Below are positions 8,347 to 19,578 of a stretch of DNA of 64,000 bases, one piece after another. Location of the stretch: positions 1 to 64,000 of the forward strand of contig NZ_JAHKSI010000003.1 in assembly GCF_019720915.1 (NCBI RefSeq), written 5' to 3'. Position numbers and translations under genes: made by a program. Below the pieces are notes generated by a model. That model saw only the letters and a list, made by a program, of their open reading frames with translations. It was not told the origin of the DNA and made no database searches. The DNA comes from Alkalihalobacillus sp. TS-13. GTDB lineage: Bacteria > Bacillota > Bacilli > Bacillales > Fictibacillaceae. Each line of letters begins with the position of its first letter. Positions within the stretch are counted from its first letter, which is position 1.

Positions 8347-8459
8347 TGTCCAGTAAATTTGGCGTTTTGTCCAGATAAATCGGATTGTTGTACAGAAAAA
8401 ATGGAAACATGTCCAGATATTTTAGAGTTTTGTCCAGATAATTTGTGATGATGTCCAGA
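8347..8459 (+). repeat. TGTCCAG array, six copies at 21-nt spacing
   Basis: The motif TGTCCAG(ATAA) starts at 8347, 8368, 8389 (TGTACAG), 8410, 8431 and 8452. The spacing is exactly 21 nt each time, and the sequence between copies differs. It fills the purB-purC gap. The same motif, also six copies and exactly 21 nt apart, occurs inverted at 40874-40985. Confidence 0.9.
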
Positions 8460-8502
8460 TTCAACCACTACACGGTTTTTGATTTTAAGAGGAGGGACCG
8501 AG

Positions 8503-9216
8503 ATGGAAAAACAAGCGTTGCTGTATGAGGGGAAAGCAAAACGGATTTATCAGACGGATGATCCTGAACTTGTCTGGATCGAGTACAAAGATGAAGCAAC
8601 AGCTTTCAACGGTGAAAAGAAGACGACGATCACCGGGAAAGGGAAATTGAACAATGAAATTTCCTTGCTTTTGTTCGAAATGCTGCATGAAGCCGGAATC
8701 GAATCACATTTTGTGAAGAAGCTTTCGGAGACCGAACAGCTCGTGAAAAATGTCCAGATCATCCCGCTTGAAGTCGTGGTCCGGAATGTAGCGGCAGGCT
8801 CGCTGGCCAACCGGCTAGGAATGGAAGAGGGCGAACTGCTGCCGGAAACGATCGTCGAGTTTTACTATAAGAACGATGACCTTGGAGATCCGTTGTTGAC
8901 CCATGATCACATCCGAGTACTCGGGCTGGTCGAAGAGACGGAGCTTTCCCTGCTTCGTCAGAAAGGTCTTGCGGTCAATGAGGTTCTTGTCCCGTATTTT
9001 AAAAAGCTCAACATCGATCTTGTCGATTTCAAGCTGGAGTTCGGGATTGGATCTGACGGAGAAGTATTGCTGGCCGATGAAATTTCACCGGATACATGCC
9101 GTCTTTGGGATTCTGACACGAAGGAAAAGCTCGATAAAGACGTGTTCCGCCGCGATCTCGGAAGTTTGACGGAGACATACGCGAAGCTATTGGAACGATT
9201 GACTGTCGCTCGCTGA
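8503..9216 (+). CDS. purC: SAICAR synthase PurC
   Basis: 237 residues. Condenses CAIR with aspartate using ATP to form SAICAR, the substrate of PurB. Starts with the family's LLYEGKAKRIYQTDDPE. Contains the EVVVRNVAAGSLANRLG and DHIRVLGLV blocks, and the LADEISPDTCRLWD signature near residue 190. ATG 8503 is preceded by AGGAGGG; the in-frame TTG at 8479 has no RBS. It is isolated from both neighbours by repeat-filled gaps, with no terminator visible in either, so the operon probably reads through. Confidence 0.97.
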   Translation: MEKQALLYEGKAKRIYQTDDPELVWIEYKDEATAFNGEKKTTITGKGKLNNEISLLLFEMLHEAGIESHFVKKLSETEQLVKNVQIIPLEVVVRNVAAGSLANRLGMEEGELLPETIVEFYYKNDDLGDPLLTHDHIRVLGLVEETELSLLRQKGLAVNEVLVPYFKKLNIDLVDFKLEFGIGSDGEVLLADEISPDTCRLWDSDTKEKLDKDVFRRDLGSLTETYAKLLERLTVAR

Positions 9217-9224
9217 TCCGCGTT

Positions 9225-9274
9225 TTGTAGGTAATTTTGAATTTTTGTAGGTTGGGGCTGTTTTTTGTAGATAA
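9225..9274 (+). repeat. TTGTAG array, three copies at 20-nt spacing
   Basis: TTTTGTAGRTWA-like copies with TTGTAG at 9225, 9245 and 9265, immediately after the purC stop. A smaller member of the phased-array class seen elsewhere in the window. Confidence 0.65.
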
Positions 9275-9372
9275 TGCTGGGCTGGAATGACTTAAGAGGT
9301 CGTCGACGCCGCTTTCAAACGAATTTTTTCGATAATGAAGCTTTTTTCACGTATTGCTATGTTAAATAATGC

Positions 9373-9517
9373 TGTTGATTTCTGACTAAGTTTGATTGAA
9401 GCGAAATTTGTGAGATTCCTGCGGAAAAAGCGAGCGAGGCGAGACCCCACAGCGAGGAACTCGTATGGAGGCTTGTGGATCGCCCGCGGAAAGGGAGTGA
9501 ATTTCGCAAAAATCAAC
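9373..9517 (+). repeat. Palindromic Bacillus-type intergenic repeat
   Basis: Outer arms GTTGATTT/AAATCAAC (9373, 9510) and GCGAAATT/AATTTCGC (9401, 9500) enclose a GC-rich core with two related blocks, GCGGAAAAAGCGAGCG and GCGGAAAGGGAGTG. I recall similar CTGCGG...CCCGCGGAAAG elements in intergenic DNA of many Bacillaceae. Here it sits inside the purine operon between purC and purS. No coding capacity. Confidence 0.65.
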
Positions 9518-9594
9518 AATAAGGTATAACAAAACCTTACGAAAAAAGCACAGAGTTTCATCAAATCTAAAGAAAACTCGGGGAGGCCGATTTC

Positions 9595-9849
9595 ATGTAT
9601 AACGTAAAAGTGTTTGTGACTTTGAAGGAGAGCGTTTTAGATCCACAGGGAGCTGCTGTGAAGGATTCACTTCACCGTCTTGCCTATCAATCTGTAGAGG
9701 ATGTCCGGATCGGGAAGTACATTGAATTGACGCTGAAAAAGGAAGATGGGGACATTGACGCTCAAGTCCGAGAAATCTGTGAAAAGCTGCTCGCGAACAC
9801 AGTGATCGAAGACTTTACGTATGAAATCGAGGAGGTCGTCCCTCAATGA
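9595..9849 (+). CDS. purS: Phosphoribosylformylglycinamidine synthase subunit PurS
   Basis: 84 residues, the normal size of this small non-catalytic subunit. It bridges PurL and PurQ in the three-part FGAM synthase of Gram-positive bacteria and archaea. [20 protein letters not shown] and [11 protein letters not shown] are the conserved blocks. RBS GGGGAGG is upstream. The stop codon overlaps the purQ start (ATGA), consistent with stoichiometric synthesis. A 378-nt gap containing repeats separates it from purC. Confidence 0.96.
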   Translation: MYNVKVFVTLKESVLDPQGAAVKDSLHRLAYQSVEDVRIGKYIELTLKKEDGDIDAQVREICEKLLANTVIEDFTYEIEEVVPQ

Positions 9850-10529
9850 GATTTGCAGTCGTCGTTTTTCCAGGTTCCAACTGTGATGTCGATATGTATC
9901 ACGCGATCAAGGATGAGCTTGGCGAAGAAGTCGAATACGTCTGGCATGATGACGAGGAGCTGAGTTCCTATGACGGAATCCTCATCCCAGGCGGATTCTC
10001 GTATGGAGATTACTTACGAGGCGGGGCTATTGCTCGTTTTTCGAACGTCATGAATTCGATCCATGAGGCGAACAAAGCCGGAAAACCGATTCTCGGTGTC
10101 TGCAACGGCTTCCAGATTCTGCTCGAAGCGGGACTGCTCCCAGGCGCGATGCAGCGGAATGAGAAGTTGAAATTCATCTGCCGCCAGGTCGAACTTACCG
10201 TCGAGAATAACGGAACGGTTTTTACAAGTCTATATGAAAAAGATGAAAAGATCACGATTCCTGTCGCACATGGTGAAGGAAACTATTATTGCGATGAGGC
10301 TACGTATGAAAGATTAGTAGAGAACAATCAGATTGCATTCCGATATGGCACGAACATCAACGGATCTAGGCATGGTATCGCAGGGATCACCAATGCAAAC
10401 GGAAATGTCCTCGGAATGATGCCGCATCCTGAGCGGGCAGTCGATGAACTGCTCGGCAGCAAAGACGGTCTGAAATTATTTCAATCAATCGTGAAAGCTT
10501 GGAGGGAAGCACATGTCTTATCCACATGA
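9846..10529 (+). CDS. purQ: FGAM synthase glutaminase subunit PurQ
   Basis: 227 residues. Class I glutamine amidotransferase that releases ammonia for PurL. The nucleophile Cys is in GVCNGFQIL (about residue 86), and the His/Glu of the triad are in [10 protein letters not shown] near residues 195-200. The phosphate/oxyanion loop [12 protein letters not shown] is intact. It overlaps purS by 4 nt and purL by 17 nt, as in compact Bacillus operons. Confidence 0.97.
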   Translation: MRFAVVVFPGSNCDVDMYHAIKDELGEEVEYVWHDDEELSSYDGILIPGGFSYGDYLRGGAIARFSNVMNSIHEANKAGKPILGVCNGFQILLEAGLLPGAMQRNEKLKFICRQVELTVENNGTVFTSLYEKDEKITIPVAHGEGNYYCDEATYERLVENNQIAFRYGTNINGSRHGIAGITNANGNVLGMMPHPERAVDELLGSKDGLKLFQSIVKAWREAHVLST

Positions 10530-12738
10530 ACCTAATGCACAGATGATCAAGGAACAGAAGCTCTATCAAGAGATGGGCTTGAACGATGAAGAGTTCGCGA
10601 TGGTTGAATCGATCCTCGGAAGATCGCCGAACTACACAGAAACCGGGCTATTCTCAGTCATGTGGTCCGAGCATTGCAGCTACAAGAACTCGAAGCCTGT
10701 TTTACGTAAGTTCCCGACAGACGGAAAGCGTGTTCTTCAAGGACCAGGTGAGGGTGCTGGAATCGTCGATATCGGGGACGATCAAGCGGTTGTTTTCAAA
10801 ATTGAGAGCCACAACCACCCGTCCGCGATTGAGCCGTATCAAGGGGCTGCGACTGGAGTCGGCGGAATCATCCGTGACGTCTTTTCGATGGGTGCGCGTC
10901 CAGTAGCACTTCTCAACTCGCTTCGTTTCGGTGAGCTGAGCTCAGGCCGCGTGAAGTATTTGTTTGAAGAGGTTGTCGCAGGGATTGCAGGCTACGGAAA
11001 CTGTATCGGCATTCCAACAGTCGGCGGTGAAGTCCAGTTCGACGCTTCGTACGAAGGAAATCCGCTTGTGAACGCAATGTGTGTCGGTGTCATCGACCAT
11101 AAAGATATCCAGAAAGGGCAGGCGAACGGAATCGGCAACTCAGTCATGTATGTCGGCGCTCGTACTGGCCGTGACGGTATCCACGGTGCTACGTTCGCTT
11201 CTGAAGAATTGAACGACGCATCTGATGAAAAACGTCCTGCGGTCCAAGTCGGCGACCCATTCATGGAAAAGCTTCTGCTTGAAGCGTGTCTTGAGCTTGT
11301 CCAATGTGATGCCCTTGTCGGAATCCAGGACATGGGAGCGGCGGGACTCACGTCGTCATCGAGTGAAATGGCGAGCAAATCAGGTGTCGGTATCGAAATG
11401 GACCTGGACCTTGTGCCACAGCGTGAAACGAATATGACACCTTATGAGATGATGCTTTCTGAGTCGCAAGAACGTATGTTGATCGTCGTGAAAAAAGGTC
11501 GCGAAGACGAGATCGTCAAGATTTTTGAAAAATGGGGTCTTGAAGCGGTGACGATCGGAAATGTCATCGAGGAAAAAGAGCTCCGCCTCCTCCACAAAGG
11601 TGAAATCGTCGCGAACGTACCGGTCGACGCACTAGCTGAGGAAGCACCGGTTTATCACAAGCCGAGCTCAGTTCCAGCGTATTATGAACAGTTCCAAAAC
11701 CAAGAAGCCTACGTTCCGAACGTAGCTGATTATAAAGAAACATTATTGAAGTTGTTGGCTCAGCCGACGATTGCGAGCAAGTCCTGGGTGTTCGATCAAT
11801 ATGACCATATGGTCCGCACGAGCACGGTCGTTTCACCAGGTTCAGATGCAGCTGTGGTCCGGATCCGTGGCACACGTAAAGCACTTGCGATGACAACGGA
11901 TTGTAACTCTCGCTATCTTTATCTCGATCCAGAGGTTGGTGGAAAAATCGCGGTTGCGGAAGCTGCGCGAAATATTGTCTGCTCAGGCGGTGAGCCGCTT
12001 GCGATCACTGACTGTCTGAACTTCGGGAACCCTGAAAAGCCTGAAATCTTCTGGCAGCTCGAAAAAGCGGTGGATGGCATGAGCGAAGCGTGCCGTACCC
12101 TTTCAACACCGGTCATCAGCGGAAATGTGTCGTTGTATAACGAAACAAACGGTGTGGCCGTTTATCCGACGCCGGTTGTTGGTATGGTCGGGCTTGTCCA
12201 TGATCTTGATCACGTGACGACTCAATCGTTTAAAGAGGCGGGCGACGTCATCTACATGATCGGTGAAACAAAGCCTGAGTTTTCTGGAAGTGAACTTCAG
12301 AAGGTGTTGGAAGGTAAGATTTTCGGTAAAGCTCCAGCGCTTGATATTGAACAAGAAGCAAGCTATCAATCTCAGCTTTTAAAAGCGATCCAAGAAGGTG
12401 TAGTCGAATCTGCACATGACGTAGCAGAAGGCGGCGTCGCGGTTGCGATTGCTGAGAGTATGATGGAAGGCGAGCTTGGTGCATCTGTGACCTTGAAGGG
12501 AGCGGAAGTCGCGGCGTTATTCAGTGAATCTCAATCTCGTTTCCTCGTATCGGTCAAACCGGAAAACGTTGAGCAATTTGAAAAACTAGTAGATGCGACC
12601 GAAATTGGTGTTGTGCTTGATCGCCCGGCATTACGCATCGAATCTGAAAGTGGAAGTGAACTCATCTCAGCAACGAAAGAGGAGCTTGAAACAGCTTGGA
12701 AAGGAGCCATTCCATGTTTGCTGACATCAAAGGTCTAA
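10513..12738 (+). CDS. purL: FGAM synthase subunit PurL (small type)
   Basis: 741 residues, the small PurL form that needs PurQ and PurS. Performs the ATP-dependent amidation of FGAR to FGAM. Repeated AIR-synthase-like halves are visible: [24 protein letters not shown] (substrate/ATP loop, about residues 95-118) in the first half and [30 protein letters not shown] in the second. [16 protein letters not shown] is the conserved glycine-rich block. Starts within the 3' end of purQ after GGAGGG; its own 3' end overlaps purF by 25 nt. Confidence 0.97.
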   Translation: MSYPHEPNAQMIKEQKLYQEMGLNDEEFAMVESILGRSPNYTETGLFSVMWSEHCSYKNSKPVLRKFPTDGKRVLQGPGEGAGIVDIGDDQAVVFKIESHNHPSAIEPYQGAATGVGGIIRDVFSMGARPVALLNSLRFGELSSGRVKYLFEEVVAGIAGYGNCIGIPTVGGEVQFDASYEGNPLVNAMCVGVIDHKDIQKGQANGIGNSVMYVGARTGRDGIHGATFASEELNDASDEKRPAVQVGDPFMEKLLLEACLELVQCDALVGIQDMGAAGLTSSSSEMASKSGVGIEMDLDLVPQRETNMTPYEMMLSESQERMLIVVKKGREDEIVKIFEKWGLEAVTIGNVIEEKELRLLHKGEIVANVPVDALAEEAPVYHKPSSVPAYYEQFQNQEAYVPNVADYKETLLKLLAQPTIASKSWVFDQYDHMVRTSTVVSPGSDAAVVRIRGTRKALAMTTDCNSRYLYLDPEVGGKIAVAEAARNIVCSGGEPLAITDCLNFGNPEKPEIFWQLEKAVDGMSEACRTLSTPVISGNVSLYNETNGVAVYPTPVVGMVGLVHDLDHVTTQSFKEAGDVIYMIGETKPEFSGSELQKVLEGKIFGKAPALDIEQEASYQSQLLKAIQEGVVESAHDVAEGGVAVAIAESMMEGELGASVTLKGAEVAALFSESQSRFLVSVKPENVEQFEKLVDATEIGVVLDRPALRIESESGSELISATKEELETAWKGAIPCLLTSKV

Positions 12739-14138
12739 ACGAAGAGTGCGGTGTGTTCGCCATCTGGGGTCACCAAGAGGCGGCTCAACTCACGTATTAC
12801 GGCTTGCACAGCCTCCAGCATCGTGGTCAGGAAGGCGCAGGGATCGCGGTGACAGACGGTGAAGCTGTGAATTTCCATAAAAACAGCGGGCTCGTAACGG
12901 AAGTGTTCAACCGTGGAGAGCTTTCATCGTTGACAGGAAAAGCTGCAATCGGGCATGTGCGTTATTCGACGGCTGGCGGTTCGGAGTTTGCGAATGTCCA
13001 ACCGCTTGTCTTCCAATCCCAGCGTGGAGCTCTTGCTCTTGCCCATAACGGGAATCTTGTGAACGCGAACATGCTGAAGCAGCAGTTGGAAGCTCAGGGA
13101 AGTATTTTTCAAACGACTTCCGATACAGAGGTGCTCGCACATCTTATCAAGCGAAGCGGTCTTTTCAACTTGCGTGATCAGGTGAAAAATGCCCTGTCGA
13201 TGATCAAAGGGGCTTACGCGTTCGTCATCATGACAGAAGACGGAATCATGGCGGCCCAGGACCCGAACGGCTTGCGACCTCTTTCATTAGGTAAAATTGG
13301 CGATGCTTACGTCGTCGCTTCGGAAACGTGTGCGTTCGATGTCATCGGAGCGGAGTATATCCGTGACGTCCATCCGGGAGAGCTGTTGATCATTAATGAC
13401 GACGGTGTGGAGAGTGACACGTTCACTTCATCGACGAATCGTGCGATCTGCAGCATGGAGTACATTTATTTTTCCCGTCCAGACAGCCATATCGACGAAA
13501 TCAACATCCATACTGCCCGTAAAAATCTCGGAAAACGTCTGGCAGCTGAAGCTTTCGTTGAAGCGGACGTCGTCACAGGTGTTCCAGATTCAAGCATCTC
13601 AGCAGCAATCGGTTACGCTGAAGCAGCTGGGATTCCGTATGAACTTGGGTTGATCAAGAACCGCTATGTTGGGCGTACGTTCATCCAGCCTTCCCAGGAG
13701 TTAAGGGAACAGGGTGTGAAAATGAAGCTTTCACCGGTGCGCGGAATCGTTGAAGGAAAACGTGTTGTCATGGTCGATGACTCGATTGTTCGCGGAACGA
13801 CAAGCCGTCGGATCGTGCAGATGCTTCGGGATGCTGGGGCGAAAGAGGTCCACGTACGGATCAGTTCACCACCGATCGCTCACCCGTGCTATTACGGAAT
13901 TGACATTTCGTCTAAAGAGGAGCTGATCGCCTCGAATTATTCGGTCGAGGAAATCCGTGAAATCATCGGTGCGGATACGCTCGAATACTTGAGCATCGAT
14001 GGCATGATGGATGCGATTGGGCGCAACCCGAAAGAGCAGAACTGCGGGCAATGCCTCGGCTGTTTTACAGGCAAATACCCGACAGAAATCTATCCAGACA
14101 CCGTCCTGCCGCACGAAAAAGAACTCGTTTATAAATAA
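12714..14138 (+). CDS. purF: Amidophosphoribosyltransferase PurF
   Basis: 474 residues. First committed step: PRPP plus glutamine gives phosphoribosylamine. ATG 12714, preceded by AAAGGAG, gives an 11-residue propeptide [11 protein letters not shown] before the catalytic CGVF, identical in length to B. subtilis PurF. PRPP-binding motif [14 protein letters not shown] (about residue 345). Cysteines in AICSMEY, HPCYYG and NCGQCLGC are placed to ligate the 4Fe-4S cluster of this class, so it is probably an oxygen-sensitive cluster enzyme. It is followed by a 303-nt gap holding a 51-nt-phased array. Confidence 0.97.
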   Translation: MFADIKGLNEECGVFAIWGHQEAAQLTYYGLHSLQHRGQEGAGIAVTDGEAVNFHKNSGLVTEVFNRGELSSLTGKAAIGHVRYSTAGGSEFANVQPLVFQSQRGALALAHNGNLVNANMLKQQLEAQGSIFQTTSDTEVLAHLIKRSGLFNLRDQVKNALSMIKGAYAFVIMTEDGIMAAQDPNGLRPLSLGKIGDAYVVASETCAFDVIGAEYIRDVHPGELLIINDDGVESDTFTSSTNRAICSMEYIYFSRPDSHIDEINIHTARKNLGKRLAAEAFVEADVVTGVPDSSISAAIGYAEAAGIPYELGLIKNRYVGRTFIQPSQELREQGVKMKLSPVRGIVEGKRVVMVDDSIVRGTTSRRIVQMLRDAGAKEVHVRISSPPIAHPCYYGIDISSKEELIASNYSVEEIREIIGADTLEYLSIDGMMDAIGRNPKEQNCGQCLGCFTGKYPTEIYPDTVLPHEKELVYK

Positions 14139-14146
14139 ATAATTGT

Positions 14147-14331
14147 TAACGGACACAGGAGACCTTATTTGGGTCCAAACGTCCTGTTTTGTAAAAATAA
14201 CGGACACCAGAGACCTTATTTGATTGAATTCATAGAAAATCAGCTGTGTTTTACCCAAATAAGAGCGCTCATGTCCGTTAAGTTGTACGATCGCTACTTT
14301 TTATCACAGATAAGGGCTCTCATGTCCGTTA
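14147..14331 (+). repeat. TAACGGACA array with 51-nt spacing (two direct, two inverted)
   Basis: TAACGGACACMRGAGACCTTATTTG starts at 14147 and 14198, 51 nt apart. The inverse, AAATAAGRGCKCTCATGTCCGTTA, ends at 14280 and 14331, also 51 nt apart. The two pairs face each other and could form long alternative hairpins. It fills the purF-purM gap. The same family recurs at 43056-43188, again with 51-nt spacing. Confidence 0.88.
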
Positions 14332-14441
14332 ATCTTCAAATAGTGGATATAAGTAAGATCCGACAATTAAATTGACCTTTCAAAAGCAACGATGTTGACA
14401 ATAAGATCCGAAGCTAATCAAAGGTCCAAGGGGGAAAAAGT

Positions 14442-15485
14442 ATGGCACAAGCATATAAGCAAGCTGGAGTCGATGTTGAGGCAGGATACGAAGCTGTCAA
14501 ACGTATGAAGAAGCATGTCAAGGACACGATGCGGCCGGAAGTTCTCGGTGGAATCGGTGCTTTTGGCGGCATGTTCGATTTATCCAAGCTCAATGTCAAG
14601 GAACCTGTCCTTATTTCGGGGACAGACGGAGTCGGGACGAAGCTGATGCTCGCGTTCCAAATGGATAAGCACGATACGATCGGCATCGATGCTGTCGCGA
14701 TGTGCGTCAATGACATCGTTGCACAGGGCGCGGAGCCGCTATACTTTTTAGATTACATTGCTTGTGGAAAGCTTGAGCCTGAGAAAGTCGAACAGATCGT
14801 CAAAGGAATCTCCGAAGGATGTAAGCAGGCAGGAGCTGCCCTGATCGGCGGGGAAACAGCTGAAATGCCTGGCATGTATGACCCTGAAGAGTATGATCTT
14901 GCTGGTTTTACAGTTGGTGTCGCAGAGAAATCGAAGCTAATCACCCCTGAAAAAGTAAGCAAAGGCGATGCGCTGATCGGAATTGCGTCAAGCGGTATCC
15001 ATAGCAACGGCTATTCGCTCGTCCGAAAAGTATTGCTTGAGCAGGCAGGTTACACGCTTAATCAAACGTTTGATCAACTCGGAAAAACGCTTGGCAAAGA
15101 GCTTTTGACGCCGACGAAAATCTACGTGAAGCCTGTGCTCGAGGTTTTAAACAACTATGAAGTTTCAGGAATCGCCCACATAACCGGCGGTGGGTTCATC
15201 GAAAATGTGCCACGCATGCTGCCTGAAGGGCTTAGTGCGGAGGTAGATCTCGGTTCATGGCCTGTTCCTGAGATTTTTTCATTGCTTCAGAAGGAAGGCG
15301 GATTATCCTCAGATGACATGCTTGGCACCTTCAATATGGGAATCGGCATGGTGCTTGCTGTGAAACATGAGGACGCGGTCAAGGTGATCCGGACTATTGA
15401 GGCACAAGGCGAGTCAGCCTTTTTGATCGGCCGGATAAAAGAAGGAACAGAAGGCATTACGTTTGGTGGAGGAGAATTGAAATGA
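14442..15485 (+). CDS. purM: Phosphoribosylformylglycinamidine cyclo-ligase PurM
   Basis: 347 residues. ATP-dependent ring closure of FGAM to AIR. Conserved GGFGGMF-like start ([12 protein letters not shown]), [13 protein letters not shown] (about residues 58-70), [11 protein letters not shown] (about 140) and [15 protein letters not shown] (about 248) are intact. Usual homodimer length. RBS AAGGGGG. The purN start overlaps the stop codon. Confidence 0.97.
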   Translation: MAQAYKQAGVDVEAGYEAVKRMKKHVKDTMRPEVLGGIGAFGGMFDLSKLNVKEPVLISGTDGVGTKLMLAFQMDKHDTIGIDAVAMCVNDIVAQGAEPLYFLDYIACGKLEPEKVEQIVKGISEGCKQAGAALIGGETAEMPGMYDPEEYDLAGFTVGVAEKSKLITPEKVSKGDALIGIASSGIHSNGYSLVRKVLLEQAGYTLNQTFDQLGKTLGKELLTPTKIYVKPVLEVLNNYEVSGIAHITGGGFIENVPRMLPEGLSAEVDLGSWPVPEIFSLLQKEGGLSSDDMLGTFNMGIGMVLAVKHEDAVKVIRTIEAQGESAFLIGRIKEGTEGITFGGGELK

Positions 15486-16072
15486 AAGGCATCGCAGTAT
15501 TTGCATCCGGTTCAGGCTCCAACTTTCAGGCGATTGTCGATGCTTGTGAGTCAGGTGAACTCGATGCGAAAGTGAACCTGCTCGTCTGTGACCGTCCAGG
15601 TGCTAAAACCATTGAACGTGCTGACAAACATGGCATCCCGACGTTCGTTTTTAAGGCTAAAGAGTACCCGGATAAGGAAGCTTTCGAGACGGAGATTTTA
15701 AAAAGCTTGGAGGAAGCGAAGGTCGAGTTCATCGCATTGGCAGGCTATATGCGGTTGATCGGACCGACGCTGCTTTCACAATTTGAGGGGAAGATGGTCA
15801 ACATCCACCCTTCTTTATTGCCTGCTTTTCCAGGTAAAGACGCTATCGGACAAGCGATCGAGTCGGGCGTTTCGGAGACTGGTGTCACAGTCCACTATGT
15901 CGACAATGGAATGGACACGGGCCCTATCATCGAACAAGCCTCAGTGCCGATTGACGCTGGTGATACGGCCGAAATTTTACAACAGAAAATCCATAAGATT
16001 GAGCATGAATTATATCCGAGAGTCATCCAGAACATCCTACACACATCCACGGAGAAAGGGGAATTCGCATAA
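15482..16072 (+). CDS. purN: Phosphoribosylglycinamide formyltransferase PurN
   Basis: 196 residues. Transfers the formyl group from 10-formyl-THF to [15 protein letters not shown] near the N-terminus binds the GAR phosphate. The catalytic block [14 protein letters not shown] (Asn and His about residues 105-107) and [11 protein letters not shown] (Asp about 143) are intact. Coupled to purM by a 4-nt overlap; the purH ATG begins on the last base of the stop codon. Confidence 0.96.
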   Translation: MKGIAVFASGSGSNFQAIVDACESGELDAKVNLLVCDRPGAKTIERADKHGIPTFVFKAKEYPDKEAFETEILKSLEEAKVEFIALAGYMRLIGPTLLSQFEGKMVNIHPSLLPAFPGKDAIGQAIESGVSETGVTVHYVDNGMDTGPIIEQASVPIDAGDTAEILQQKIHKIEHELYPRVIQNILHTSTEKGEFA

Positions 16073-17604
16073 TGCGCGCACTAGTGAGTGTTTCGAATAA
16101 AGAAGGGCTGATTCCGTTTGTCGAAGGTCTGATCGAGCAGGGGATCGAAATCGTATCGACAGGCGGAACGAAACGGGCGATTGAAGAGGCTGGACTCAAG
16201 GTAACAGGCATTTCCGAGGTGACAGGTTTTCCTGAAATCCTTGACGGCCGTGTAAAAACGTTGCATCCGAACATTCATGGCGGTTTGCTTGCGGTTCGGG
16301 AAAATGCCGATCACCAGGCGCAAATCGAAGAACACAACATCACACCGATCGATTTCGTCGTCGTTAATCTGTATCCGTTCAAAGAGACGATCTCGCGTGC
16401 GGATGTGACCTACGAGGACGCGATTGAGAACATCGATATCGGCGGACCGAGCATGCTCCGTTCAGCTGCGAAAAACCACGCTTCCGTTACAGTGGCGGTG
16501 GATCCTGCTGACTATGGGACGATTTTAGAAGAGTTGAAAGCGAACGGTGCGGTGGCTGACGAAACGAAGCGTCGTCTTGCCGCAAAAGTGTTCCGCCATA
16601 CAGCTGCGTATGATGCTCTGATTGCCCAGTACTTGACGGATATGACAGAAGAGGAGTACCCGGAATCCTACACAGTGACGTACACGAAAAAACAAGCATT
16701 GCGTTATGGAGAGAACCCGCATCAGAAGGCAGCTTTTTACGAGGTGCCAATTGGAGAGCCTTCAACGATTGCAAAAGCGAAGCAACTACACGGGAAGGAG
16801 CTTTCCTTCAACAACATCAATGATGCAGATGCGGCTCTGCAGATCATCCAGGAATTTGATGAGCCGGCTGTCGTAGCGGTCAAACATACGAATCCTTGCG
16901 GTGTCGGTGTCGGAAAGACGTTGGCGGAAGCGTATCAACTCGCGTATGAAGCGGACCCTGTTTCGATTTTCGGCGGAATCGTGGCGACGAACCAGGAAGT
17001 CGATGCGGAAACGGCTCAAAGGCTGAAGGAGATTTTCCTTGAGATCATCATTGCGCCATCGTTCTCTGAAGAAGCGTTAGCGGTTTTGACGGAAAAGAAA
17101 AACCTGCGCCTTTTACAGGTTGAACCGAAAACAATCGCGACGCAGGTACAAAAACGGATCCAAACCGTATCAGGGGGTGCATTGGTCCAGCAGGAAGATC
17201 ACTATGGGTTTGACAATGCTGACTTGAAAGTGGCGACTAAACGGGAGCCGACGGAAACGGAATGGGCAGACCTGAAGCTCAGCTGGCAAATCGTCAAGCA
17301 CGTAAAGTCGAATGCGATCGTCCTTGCGAAAGGGAATCAGACAATCGGAGTAGGAGCAGGTCAGATGAACCGTGTCGGTGCGGCGAAAATCGCGCTTGAG
17401 CAAGCAGGAGATAAGGTTTCGGGCTCATCCCTTGCGTCAGATGCTTTCTTTCCGATGAGCGATACGGTCGAAGCAGCAGCAAAAGCTGGTGTAGCTGCGA
17501 TCATCCAGCCAGGCGGTTCGATACGTGACCAGGAATCGATTGATAAAGCGGATGAATACGGCATTGCGATGGTACTTACAGGTGTACGGCATTTCAAACA
17601 TTAA
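16072..17604 (+). CDS. purH: Bifunctional AICAR formyltransferase/IMP cyclohydrolase PurH
   Basis: 510 residues, two domains. The N-terminal ~195 residues form the MGS-like IMP cyclohydrolase (VSVSNKEGL, STGGTKRAIEEAG, DGRVKTLHPNIHGG). The remainder is the AICAR transformylase with KHTNPCGVGVG, carrying the catalytic Lys-His (about residues 265-266), and DAFFPMSDTVEAAAKAG near the end. It performs the last two steps to IMP. Normal length and no damage seen. Starts on the last base of purN. Confidence 0.97.
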   Translation: MRALVSVSNKEGLIPFVEGLIEQGIEIVSTGGTKRAIEEAGLKVTGISEVTGFPEILDGRVKTLHPNIHGGLLAVRENADHQAQIEEHNITPIDFVVVNLYPFKETISRADVTYEDAIENIDIGGPSMLRSAAKNHASVTVAVDPADYGTILEELKANGAVADETKRRLAAKVFRHTAAYDALIAQYLTDMTEEEYPESYTVTYTKKQALRYGENPHQKAAFYEVPIGEPSTIAKAKQLHGKELSFNNINDADAALQIIQEFDEPAVVAVKHTNPCGVGVGKTLAEAYQLAYEADPVSIFGGIVATNQEVDAETAQRLKEIFLEIIIAPSFSEEALAVLTEKKNLRLLQVEPKTIATQVQKRIQTVSGGALVQQEDHYGFDNADLKVATKREPTETEWADLKLSWQIVKHVKSNAIVLAKGNQTIGVGAGQMNRVGAAKIALEQAGDKVSGSSLASDAFFPMSDTVEAAAKAGVAAIIQPGGSIRDQESIDKADEYGIAMVLTGVRHFKH

Positions 17605-17619
17605 TCGAGGGGTGATTAG

Positions 17620-18985
<1,366 letters not shown>

Positions 18986-19008
18986 GTAAAATCACCTCTT
19001 TTTATAAG

Positions 19009-19041
19009 AAAAGCTCCCAATCCGGGAGCTTTTTCATTTTT
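19009..19041 (+). terminator. Terminator of the purine operon
   Basis: AAAGCTCCC-AATCC-GGGAGCTTTTT with further T-runs, 115 nt after purD and upstream of the divergently placed small membrane-protein gene. Confidence 0.88.
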
Positions 19042-19162
19042 TGTTAAAAGGTGTCGCGCGGTAATCCGGCGGGTTCGAGGCATAATCCTGCCACCTTCAG
19101 CCCGATTCCGGCCAAAGGTTACTTTTTACACCTTCACCACTCAAGAAGGATTGCTTCACTAA

Positions 19163-19423
19163 TCAAGAAGGATTGATCGGAGAGCCCTCTTTTGTCATGG
19201 AGGCGAGGTCCATGTTCCTCAGCTTTTGCCCGTTTTCGTAAAGATCAGTCATAGGGCAATATCTTGTAATCCCTTCGCCAACCTTCATCGCCCCAAGCAT
19301 CATCGTGAGTAGATGACTTTGGCGGTGCGGTTTACGACCCATTCTTGCTGCCGCATAAGCGACCATCGTCAAACCGACTGTAATTCGGATCAATGCATTC
19401 ACTGTACCTATGTTCTGTTTCAT
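19163..19423 (-). CDS. DUF2892-type small membrane protein
   Basis: 86 residues. MKQNIGTVNALIRITVGLTMVAYAAAR gives the N-G-x-x-D/N-A-x-x-R start and first transmembrane segment of YgaP-like DUF2892 proteins, followed by a second hydrophobic stretch around LLTMMLGAMKVGEGITRYCP. The tail is polar. RBS AAAAGGAGGAG upstream. The sequence at its 3' end, CAAGAAGGATTG, is repeated 22 nt further on, a small local duplication. Probably an inner-membrane protein of unknown role. Confidence 0.8.
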   Translation of the reverse strand: MKQNIGTVNALIRITVGLTMVAYAAARMGRKPHRQSHLLTMMLGAMKVGEGITRYCPMTDLYENGQKLRNMDLASMTKEGSPINPS

Positions 19424-19578
19424 ATTGTTCTCCTCCTTTTAGTCAGGTTCCTCGGCATTTCAGATTTTGGCGAGCTACAGCTTTAATTCGTTATACTGTA
19501 GCGAATTTCCGGGTTATGGTATCATGGTGTACAGAAGATTCTAACAAATAGAAACCATACATACACCGAGGTGATGAA

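Noticed and set aside
8236-8448. Cys-Pro-Asp heptad frame across the TGTCCAG array
   Set aside because: A 21-nt period automatically gives a 7-residue repeat. It starts inside purB in another frame and has no RBS.
8347-8459. CRISPR array
   Set aside because: Repeats of 7-12 nt with 14-nt or ~36-nt spacers, degenerate copies and no cas genes do not fit a CRISPR.
19060-19135. tRNA-like T-arm (GGGTTCGAG) between purD and the DUF2892 gene
   Set aside because: No acceptor, D or anticodon arms can be assembled around it; only part of a loose inverted repeat AAGGTGT/ACACCTT.
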